Source: Liolophura sinensis (Eukaryota > Mollusca > Polyplacophora > Chitonida > Chitonidae). Taken from it: a stretch of DNA of 64,000 bases. The position numbers and the translations under genes are program-made. The notes under the pieces were generated by a model that did not search any database, was not told the origin of the DNA, and was given only the letters and a program-made list of their open reading frames with translations. Shown here in pieces: positions 12,901 to 24,900 of the stretch (position 1 is its first letter; every line of letters starts with the position of its first letter). Where the stretch lies: assembly GCF_032854445.1 (NCBI RefSeq), contig NC_088297.1, positions 23,259,127 through 23,323,126 on the forward strand, given 5' to 3'.

Positions 12901-15900
12901 AGAATGATAAGTATAATGATACCCTCCACAGGAGAACTTACCTGAGAATGTTCAGTATAATGATACCCTCCACAGGAGAACTTACCTGAGAATGTTCAGT
13001 ATAATGATACCCTCCACAGGAGAACTTACCTGAGAATGTTGAGTATAATGATACCCTCCACAGGAGAACTTACCTGAGAAAGTTGAGTATAATGATACCC
13101 TCCACAGGAGAACTTACCTGAGAATGTTGAGTATTATGATACCCTCCACAGGAGAACTTACCTGAGAATGTTCAGTATAATGATACCCTCCACAGGAGAA
13201 CTTACCTGAGAATGATAAGTATAATGATGCCCTCCACAGGAGAACTTACCTGAGAATGTTCAGTATAATGATACCCTCCACAGGAGAACTTACCTGAGAA
13301 TGTTCAGTATAATGATACCCTCCACAGGAGAACTTACCTGAGAAAGTTGAGTATAATGATACCCTCCACAGGAGAACTTACCTGAGAATGTTCAGTATAA
13401 TGATGCCCTCCACAGGAGAACTTACCTGAGAATGTTCAGTATAATGATACCCTCCACAGGAGAACTTACCTGAGAATGTTCAGTATAATGATACCCTCCA
13501 CAGAAGAACTTACCTGAGAATGTTCAGTATAATGATGCCCTCCACAGAAGAACTTACCTGAGAATGTTGAGTATAATGATACCCTCCACAGGAGAACTTA
13601 CCTGAGAATGTTGAGTATAATGATACCCTCCACAGGAGAACTTACCTGAGAAAGTTGAGTATAATGATACCCTCCACAGGAGAACTTACCTGAGAATGTT
13701 CAGTATAATGATGCCCTCCACAGGAGAACTTACCTGAGAAAGTTGAGTATAATGATGCCCTCCACAGGAGAACTTACCTGAGAATGTTCAGTATAATGAT
13801 ACCCTCCACAGAAGAACTTACCTGAGAATGTTCAGTATAATGATGCCCTCCACAGAAGAACTTACCTGAGAATGTTGAGTATAATGATACCCTCCACAGG
13901 AGAACTTACCTGAGAATGTTGAGTATAATGATACCCTCCACAGGAGAACTTACCTGAGAATGATAAGTATAATGATGCCCTCCACAGGAGAACTTACCTG
14001 AGAATGTTCAGTATAATGATGCCCTCCACAGAAGAACTTACCTGAGAATGTTCAGTATAATGATACCCTCCACAGGAGAACTTACCTGAGAATGATAAGT
14101 ATAATGATACCCTCCACAGGAGAACTTACCTGAGAATGTTCAGTATAATGATACCCTCCACAGGAGAACTTACCTGAGAATGTTGAGTATAATGATACCC
14201 TCCACAGGAGAACTTACCTGAGAATGTTGAGTATAATGATACCCTCCACAGGAGAACTTACCTGAGAAAGTTGAGTATAATGATACCCTCCACAGGAGAA
14301 CTTACCTGAGAATGTTGAGTATAATGATACCCTCCACAGGAGAACTTACCTGAGAATGTTGAGTATTATGATACCCTCCACAGGAGAACTTACCTGAGAA
14401 TGTTCAGTATAATGATACCCTCCACAGGAGAACTTACCTGAGAATGATAAGTATAATGATGCCCTCCACAGGAGAACTTACCTGAGAATGTTCAGTATAA
14501 TGATACCCTCCACAGGAGAACTTACCTGAGAATGTTCAGTATAATGATACCCTCCACAGGAGAACTTACCTGAGAAAGTTGAGTATAATGATGCCCTCCA
14601 CAGGAGAACTTACCTGAGAATGTTCAGTATAATGATGCCCTCCACAGGAGAACTTACCTGAGAATGTTGAGTATAATGATACCCTCCACAGGAGAACTTA
14701 CCTGAGAATGTTCAGTATAATGATACCCTCCACAGGAGAATTTACCTGAGAATGTTCAGTATAATGATACCCTCCACAGGAGAACTTACCTGAGAATGTT
14801 CAGTATAATGATACCCTCCACAGGAGAACGTACCTGAGAATGTTGAGTATAATGATGCCCTCCACAGGAGAACTTACCTGAGAATGTTCAGTATAATGAT
14901 ACCCTCCACAGGAGAACTTACCTGAGAATGTTCAGTATAATGATGCCCTCCACAGGAGAACTTACCTGAGAATGTTGAGTATAATGATACCCTCCACAGA
15001 AGAACTTACCTGAGAATGTTCAGTATAATGATGCCCTCCACAGAAGAACTTACCTGAGAATGTTGAGTATAATGATACCCTCTACAGGAGAACTTACCTG
15101 AGAATGATAAGTATAATGATGCCCTCCACAGGAGAACTTACCTGAGAATGTTCAGTATAATGATGCCCTCCACAGAAGAACTTACCTGAGAATGTTCAGT
15201 ATAATGATACCCTCCACAGGAGAACTTACCTGAGAATGTTGAGTATAATGATACCCTCCACAGGAGAACTTACCTGAGAATGTTCAGTATAATGATACCC
15301 TCCACAGAAGAACTTACCTGAGAATGTTCAGTATAATGATACCCTCTACAGGAGAACTTACCTGAGAATGTTGAGTATAATGATACCCTCCACAGGAGAA
15401 CTTACCTGAGAATGATAAGTATAATGATGCCCTCCACAGGAGAACTTACCTGAGAATGTTGAGTATAATGATGCCCTCCACAGGAGAACTTACCTGAGAA
15501 TGTTCAGTATAATGATACCCTCCACAGGAGAATTTACCTGAGAATGTTCAGTATAATGATACCCTCCACAGGAGAACTTACCTGAGAAAGTTGAGTATAA
15601 GGAGAACTTACCTGAGAAAGTTGAGTATAATGATGCCCTCCACAGGAGAACTTACCTGAGAATGTTCAGTATAATGATGCCCTCCACAGAAGAACTTACC
15701 TGAGAATGTTCAGTATAATGATACCCTCTACAGGAGAACTTACCTGAGAATGTTGAGTATAATGATACCCTCCACAGGAGAACTTACCTGAGAATGTTCA
15801 GTATAATGATACCCTCCACAGAAGAACTTACCTGAGAATGTTCAGTATAATGATACCCTCTACAGGAGAACTTACCTGAGAATGTTGAGTATAATGATAC

Positions 15901-18900
15901 CCTCCACAGGAGAACTTACCTGAGAATGATAAGTATAATGATGCCCTCCACAGGAGAACTTACCTGAGAATGTTGAGTATAATGATGCCCTCCACAGGAG
16001 AACTTACCTGAGAATGTTCAGTATAATGATACCCTCCACAGGAGAATTTACCTGAGAATGTTCAGTATAATGATACCCTCCACAGGAGAACTTACCTGAG
16101 AAAGTTGAGTATAAGGAGAACTTACCTGAGAAAGTTGAGTATAATGATACCCTCCACAGGAGAACTTACCTGAGAATGTTGAGTATAATGATACCCTCCA
16201 CAGGAGAACTTACCTGAGAATGTTGAGTATAATGATGCCCTCCACAGGAGAACTTACCTGAGAATGTTCAGTATAATGATACCCTCCACAGGAGAACTTA
16301 CCTGAGAATGTTGAGTATAATGATGCCCTCCACAGGAGAACTTACCTGAGAATGTTGAGTATTATGATACCCTCCACAGGAGAACTTACCTGAGAATGTT
16401 GAGTATAATGATACCCTCCACAGGAGAACTTACCTGAGGATGTTGAGTATAATGATGCCCTCCACAGCAGAACTTACCTGAGAATGTTGAGTATAATGAT
16501 ACCCTCCACAGGAGAACTTACCTGAGAATGTTCAGTATAATGATACCCTCCACAGGAGAACTTACCTGAGAATGTTGAGTATAATGATACCCTCCACAGG
16601 AGGAAGGTCAATCTGTTTGCCGTCCACTTCAATGCGAACTACTTTGTGAAGGTCCTTACACAGACGCCGATTTACCATCTTACGAATTCCCATTCTTAAA
16701 TACACACTTTTATTATGTAGTCTGAAACACAAAATCATTTCAACACGGTTTAGTCAGACAGAAAGGATGGCCATATTGAATAGCAGACTGTTCATACAGA
16801 CTTCAAGAATGGAAAATAAAAAAAGTTTCAACTTTAAATTTCCTCAAATGTGTTGTTTTCCAAATCCTGTTTTCATTTATTTATTTGATTGGTGTTTCAC
16901 GCCTTACTCAAGAATATTGCACTTATACGATGGCGGCCAACATTATGGTGGGTGGAAACTGGGCAGAGCCCGGGGGAAACCCACGACCATCCACAGGTTG
17001 CTGGCAGACCTTCTGTTTTCATTTATTACCAGATTTACTGATGGAAAACTGTTATCCCACCACCGTCTGCAAAGGCTGTAGTATTATCACTCATAGCCAT
17101 AGCTAAATAGATTCCCTATAGATTCATGTTATGGAATCTACACGAATGATCTAGTACCACCAAGCAGTTACTTCATGTGAATGTTCAGATACCCAGAACA
17201 GTAAATGATTTGGGGGATTCCCGGTTTATTACCGATACTTCACTTTGATACGAATCCATGTGTATTCTACTGCAATCTCTCTAGTTATGGATTAAGACAT
17301 AATATGCAAATCCAGCTCTGCTATTCTTGTCAATAGCCCTGTCTGAGTTTTGAGAGACTGTATATAAGCAGTAGTAATAAGCTTACAACAACCTACATAA
17401 GCCAAAATTTCAACCCTTCGGTTGATCCTCTGTGCTGTACACTGCTACTGAAGTACTCACCTGCTATTAAATTTGTCTGGATTCTCTTCTCGTGCCATAT
17501 GAAAATCTCGCGAGAGTTCCGCATCAATGCCAAGCCCAAAGTAATTGTTCATGACAAAGATGCTTGTAGTATCTTCATTGGTGTTCGCTGAGTTTGTGGC
17601 GTTGGCAATTTCCAGTCTGGCCTCATTAGGTTTCTCTTCATTCGGATGAAATATCACTGTCCATCTGGTGAAACAAGAGAAACTACATTTAGTGCCTTGT
17701 AACCGATTGGTCGTTCCTATATTCTGTTTTCTGATTTATTTATTTATTAACTCACTGGTGTTTGTTTACTCGTCTGAATGTCATCAAGCCTCATACTATG
17801 AAATGTATTTTTGTATGCATGCTTGAGGTTTTACATCGTACTTAACAATTTCTACAATGCGACAGTAAACCTCTGACCTTTGGTAAGTTACAGACAAACT
17901 TTCCCATAGTAGGATGCACCAATAAAAACATTATAATGGAGAAAGAAAGTCGTCTTTCACCCTTTGAACCCTGGCAAGGTTTTACATAAGTGTACCCCTG
18001 ACCCTGGCCTCGCTAGCTAAAATCAATAAATTTTGTGTTTTGTAATAACTGTTGACATTATACAATTACAGCCTAATAGAGTCAAACCTTGGTAGTAATC
18101 ATTGGCAATGTATCAGCATACATAGATGTATATATATTTTCCACATATATATGGATATATACAAAATTGATAAGCTGTATTTTCAGCAACCTACTAACAG
18201 CAGGAGAGATCAGTGTAGCATTTTGTTACTTCGTTTATATATCCAAAACTTCACTTTAGTGTGATAGGAGCCAAAACAGTTCTCGGTACCAGTTCCAACA
18301 CACAAGTAAACATCACATGTGGAACACTTATATACAGTGAGATCCTTATATGGTAAGTCTGGATTATGCTGTCTAAAACGGCAGATTTTCTCCAGGCACA
18401 CAACACATCTGTGGTTAGTTGATGTGCCCTGTGACCTCTCCACAAAATGCATAGGTGTATCTGCACCACTCTGAAGGTGAATATCGCTGTGTGCAACACT
18501 GTCTGGGGTATTGGGCGCTTTTGCGCCAAAAGTTGCCCACAAGTTCCTGACACAGACTCAATGAAAGCATGGAAAGTCAGTTTCCTTTTGCCCGGAGTAC
18601 CAGTATTAGAAGGGGACAAAGTCTGATGGTTTACAAATGAATTGTGTACTGCCCACATGAAGAATTTTATAGTTAGCCGTCTGGGCCATCTGTAATGTTG
18701 TCGGCACCACTGATCATTCTTATCTGTCCCGTCTATAAATTAGTTATGTGTTTTTACAGGTTTTGAACAATTCACCTCAACACGCCTGTGTTCCTGGGTG
18801 CTGTACCTAAGCACAGTTAGCGTCACAGTCAACTTGTGTTGTTGTAACAAAATATATGGGCTTTTTGTCACACCACACTAAAGCGCCACATTTACCATTG

Positions 18901-21900
18901 AATAAGATGTCAGATGTCCCACATTGCATTTTTTTTTTTTTTTTTAATAAGAACTTTAGGAAATCCCTTTCTATTTGGTTGCACTGTTCCACACATCAAG
19001 GTTTTTGTCTCCAATAGTTTTTCACACAAAATAACCGACGTATAAAAATGATCGGTAAAGAGACAGTACTGCTGATCCTAATACGGTGCACCAAGCCGAA
19101 CGAGATTGCCAGTAACAACCACGTCAGCAATTGCATTTCCATCCTGTATTTTACCTGTATATATCTCGGCATTTACTATGTAATCTGACTTGCCTTCACA
19201 CAAGAGAAATGACTTTTATTCCCCACTTTATGGGTGTAGCATTTTCACAAAAACCTTGAGGTAAATTTTTTACTCCAGTGGCTTTATTTGGTGAAAACCG
19301 TTTCTCAACAAACTCAGAAGTATCCCTTTTCCCTCCAGCTGGAGATAGACTATATGTATTTACTGCATGCCCATGCCCTTCTCGACCCCTACCATGAGTA
19401 GGCCTACTGCATGCTCTATCTAACTTATGACGAGATACGGGAAGGGTTTTGTCACTGTCTTCACTATGATCAGCCACGGATCACTTTCAAAGCTCCGAGA
19501 ATCTGCATTATTCACCTGGATGTTGTCATTACTCCTATCGCCTCTCTGATCAACAATATACAACTCAGCATGCCTGTTGTTGTTGTTTTCTGAAACCGAA
19601 TTCTGTGAGGAAATCATCGTAATGTTCATAATTTACATTACCTAACTCCTCATCAGAGTCACTTTGGCCTAATAGTTCTAGCAAATCACTTATTTTCAGT
19701 CGTTTAGCCATGGTTGTGGCCGTTTTTTTTGCCATAAAACGGAACAAGTCATGGACAAGTTATGCAAGGGGTTTGTAACACATGTTTACATCAAACCTGT
19801 CCGGTGGAAGTTGACAGATGCTGGATAGTGCCACCTGTAAAACAGCTTCTTATTTGCTGAAGAGGTTCGCAACTTTCATGTGACTGACATCTAAATCATA
19901 CACAAACTGTACTTAAAACATACTGTCATAAGTATATGCTAGGGCTTCGTCGATTGGGCCATTCGTTGCTAGGTGCGATGTAAACAAAAACGAAAGTACA
20001 CATGATGGTATACCGGCCTGTCAGGTGTACGACACAGATGTATGTAAGCCGGAAAACCTGCTTGTCGGGTTCAAAGGATTAACAAAGGTTGACTGTAAAA
20101 GTTAACATGGGCACCGCCGCCAATTATCACCAATACCCCAAAAGCAGTGAAAGAGGGGGACATTGGTGTTAAATTCAGTTCTTGAACATTTCCACTCATA
20201 GAACGGCTGTCTGGTTGACAGGTGGAGGAATTCGGAATACCTGGAATAATTTATCATCATTTTCGAGGTACCACACAAATTTCATAACAAACCACCACTG
20301 GGGAACCAGCAAGCCATTTTTCACACTGCGATAAAAATTTTGCAAAATTCCAACCTATTTTTCCTGCATCAGGAGGCAGGCATATGAAGCGACTAAAAAC
20401 AGACTTCTTCAAATGACTGTTTGCTATTTATCCAAAGGCAGCCTTGTTTGTTTTTCTATACAGGAACCCTGGGAAAACCACACGTCTTTGGCCACAAAAT
20501 TCACTGCCCAAGACTGGGACTGAAACCGCACCTTGTTCACCAGAAGTTACTGTCATGCACCTCTCCACTGAGCTATATTCTGCTCCCCATACACACATTA
20601 TTTTGATTTATCTGATTGGTATTTCACTTATACAACGGCGGCCAGCATTATGGTGGGAGGAAACCGGGCAGAGCCCAGGGGAAACCCACGACCATCCACA
20701 GGTTGCTGGCAGACCTTCCCACTTACGGACGAAGAGGAAGACAGCATGAGCTGGACTTGAACTCACAGTTACCGCATTGGTGAGAGACTCCTGAGTCATT
20801 ACGCTGTGCTAGGGCGCTAACCAACTGAGCGACGGAGGCCCCCATACACATATTAAGATCATTTTGAGAAAATTCCAACCCTGATTTAAGGTGCCACCAT
20901 GAAGGGAAGCAACCCTGCACTCACCTATCTAGTTTAATTTCTTCTGCCTCTATGACATCCCTCAGTAAATTGAGCGGATCTTCCCCTCCCGTGTAGCCTG
21001 GTCCCCAGCGCAACACCCTGGCTAAATCGTTCCCTGGAATCCACAAAACAACAACGTATTACACCACAGCATAGGAAATATATCACCAATGTTATGTTTC
21101 AATCAACTTTCACAAAATACGTTCTCCTTACGGACCCACTTTTTTGAGAACTTCAACTTGTTCCAGTGAAGGATCCTTAGAGCACTCCACTCTTTAGCTC
21201 AAATCCATTCATGACAGCTGATTTACCCTCTCTTCTATGTTTTATTAATTGTTCACTGAGAGGTCATATGGACTGAAATAAAAATAACTTCCAGTCTTTA
21301 AAAACACTAAAATATTATGTTTTACCAGAAATCTACTGGAGCCCATTGTTGACATTTCAAATAGTGGGTAAAATATCTTTCAACCTCATATCTTTTTATA
21401 CAAGGCAGAGCGAGGCATCTTCTGATGAAGGGGAGGTAACTACCTGTTCCCAGTGGTACAATGGCTAAGGGAGGCGACTGACAGACAGCATCCTGGCCCA
21501 CGTTGTCCAGACAGGACAGCACCCAGCCCACTGTTCCATCGCCACCACACACCAGGATCTTGTAGTAGGGAATGTTGCGTGCAACATATAACCTGTCAAA
21601 AAAACACTCACTTGATTCAGATTTGTGTAGAATGCCACACTCAAGAATCTTACAACGCCGTCAGTTTTAGGTACTGAGAGCCACGAATAAGTTTTAATCA
21701 GCTACCTGTCTAAATTGCTATGGAGACAGATGAAATAGAAATCACACATATTTGGACACCCTGTTTTCAACATCTTTGGGATGGCAAATGAATTAAATCT
21801 TGACATCCTACTCAAACAAAACAGCCTCAGGAAGACACCTTCATTCACATTTCCCTGTTGCCCGGGCTAAACCACTTTTATTCGCATGGTGAGTAACAAA

Positions 21901-24900
21901 CAAACTTTCCTACATGTAAGGTTGCACTGGTGGAAAGCACGTTCTCTTCAACGCAGGCTGAAACCTAAATGTCATCATGAACCTACATGAAAAGTACAAG
22001 AATATAGAAATTCCCTGTCCAATGTCATGATCGATTAATTTATTTATTTGACTGGTGTTTTCATGACATACCCAAGAATATTTCACTTATAGGACAGCAG
22101 CCAGCAGTATGGTGGGGAGAAACTGTGCAGAGCCCAGAGGAAACCCACGACCATCCGCTGGTTGCAGGTAGACATTCCCCCACAGGGCCAGAGAGGAAGC
22201 CAGCATGAGCTAATTCAGGATTGAGCCCTTACTTCCTGCAGTGAGGGTTTAGAGTAGGGAGGAGGTAAGACTCACCCTGGTAATGGTCCTCCGGTCTCCA
22301 GGTTAAAGACCTGATGAGGGTTGAGCAGATGTCGGAAGGAGGTGATGAGCTCCAGGCCCTGACACCCGCCACTTTTCACATTAACAAACACCAGCAGAGA
22401 ATCGTGTTCTCCGGAATCATGTGTGGCTGCACAATAACAAAGGAACAAATTTATTTATTTGACTGGTGTTTTCACCATATTCCAAAAATATTTCACCTAT
22501 ACCAAGGCAACCCAGCATTATTGTGGGACACGAAACCCAAGACCATTCGCAGGTTGCTGGCAGACCGAATACACAAAAGCATGTGAACATAAGCTAAGAT
22601 CATTGTAGCATTATCTGTACTACCATCATGGTGCCTTAGTCGTTATGTTTTTTGCCCTGTTTATGTGTCTGTCAGCAGTTTTATGGACAAGTTATACATG
22701 GAGTTTGTATGCACAGACTGGCGTTGGTAAAAGTACCTTAACAGGATATTCTGGTGGGATGAAGGATTCTTCACCATGGAGTTCCGCGCTCATGCTAAGT
22801 TATGTCAGTCATGGGGTATAACACCATACTTCTGAATATTTCATTTATAAAAAAAAAAAAAAAAGTGGCCCCTGAAAACTACGTTTTTGAACGGTATATG
22901 ACGTCCATGACGCATTTGTCACGTTGCTGAATGGTATATGATGTCCATGACGCATTTGTCACATTGCTGAACGGTATGTGATGTCCATGACACATCTGTC
23001 ACGCTGCTGAACGGTGTATGATGTCCATGACGCATCTGTCACGCTGCTGAACGGTATATGATGTCCATGACGCATCTTTCACGTTGCTGAACGGTATATG
23101 ATGTACATTACGAATCTGTCACGTTGCTGAACGGTGTATGATGTCCATGACGCATCTGTCACGCTGCTGAACGGTATATGATGTCCATGACGCATCTGTC
23201 ACGTTGCTGAACGGTATATAATGTGCATGACACATCTGTCACGTTTCTGAACAGTATATGATGTCCATGACGCATCTGTCACGTTGCTGAACGGTGTATG
23301 ATGTCCATGACGCATCTGTCACGTTGCTGAACGGTATATGATGTCCATGACGCATCTGTCACGTTGCTGAACGGTATATAATGTGCATGACACATCTGTC
23401 ACGTTTCTGAACAGTATATGATGTCCATGACGCATCTGTCACGTTGCTGAACGGTGTATGATGTCCATGACGCATTTGTCACGTTGCTGAACGGTATATG
23501 ATGTCCATGACACATCTGTCACGTTGCTGAACGGTATATAATGTCCATGACGCATCTGTCACATTGCTGAACGGTATGTGATGTCCATGACACATCTGTC
23601 ACATTGCTGAAGGGTATATAATGTCCATGACGCATCTGTCACATTGCTGAACGGTATATAATGTCCATGACGCATCTGTCACGTTGCTGAACGGTATATA
23701 ATGTCCATAACGCATTTGTCACGCTGCTGAACGGTATATAATGTCCATGACACATCTGTCACGTTGCTGAACGGTGTATGATGTCCATGACGCATCTGTC
23801 ACGTTGCTGAACGGTATATAATGTCCATGACACATCTGTCCCGTTGCTGAACGGTATGTGATGTCCATGACACATCTGTCACATTGCTGAACGGTGTATG
23901 ATGTCCATGATGCATCTGTCACGTTGCTGAACGGTATATGATGTCCATGACGCATCTGTCACGCTGCTGAACGGTATATGATGTCCATGACACATCTGTC
24001 ACGTTGCTGAACGGTATATAATGTCCATGACGCATCTGTCGCATTGCTGAACGGTATGTGATGTCCATGACACATCTGTCACATTGCTGAAGGGTATATA
24101 ATGTCCATGACGCATCTGTCACATTGCTGAACGGTATATAATGTCCATGACGCATCTGTCACGTTGCTGAACGGTATATAATGTCCATAACACATTTGTC
24201 ACGCTGCTGAACGGTATATAATGTCCATGACACATCTGTCACGTTGCTGAACGGTGTATGATGTCCATGACGCATCTGTCACGTTGCTGAACGGTATATA
24301 ATGTCCATGACACATCTGTCCCGTTGCTGAACGGTATGTGATGTCCATGACACATCTGTCACATTGCTGAATGGTGTATGATGTCCATGATGCATCTGTC
24401 ACGTTGCTGAACGGTATGTGATGTCCATGACACATCTGTCACATTGCTGAACGGTGTATGATGTCCATGATGCATCTGTCACGTTGCTGAACGGTATATA
24501 ATGTCCATAACGCATTTGTCACGTTGCTGAACGGTATATGATGTCCATGACGCACCTGTCACGTTGCTGAACAGTATATAATGTCCATAACGCATTTGTC
24601 ACGTTGCTATATGATGTATATGATGTCCAACCTTCATGTAAGACCGATTCTATTTGCAGAATGTCTAAATGTCAAACACTGCATAAAGGTCTGAATGTAC
24701 CTTCTAGAAGCAAACTGATTATCATATTTATACCATACTCAGGTTGTTTTTTTACAATGATCATTATTAAAATGAATATTATTATTATTATTATTAATGC
24801 GTTAACTTACCTGTATATTCGGCAGCAACATAACAAGAAGACCCTTATAATCGAAGTAGCCATCTTTAAGGATATTGAAAGCACGTGCAGCTTTTTCAGC

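Noticed and set aside
11880-16602. CRISPR-like array
   Set aside because: Units are contiguous with no unique spacers, the DNA is eukaryotic, and the unit derives from a DGKQ exon boundary.
20780-20842. tRNA gene
   Set aside because: The tRNA-like promoter boxes belong to the head of a SINE, and no complete cloverleaf is formed.
22876-24618. Repetitive protein genes ([11 protein letters not shown]-type frames)
   Set aside because: The open frames are a product of 40-bp periodicity, lie in an intron and change with unit variants.
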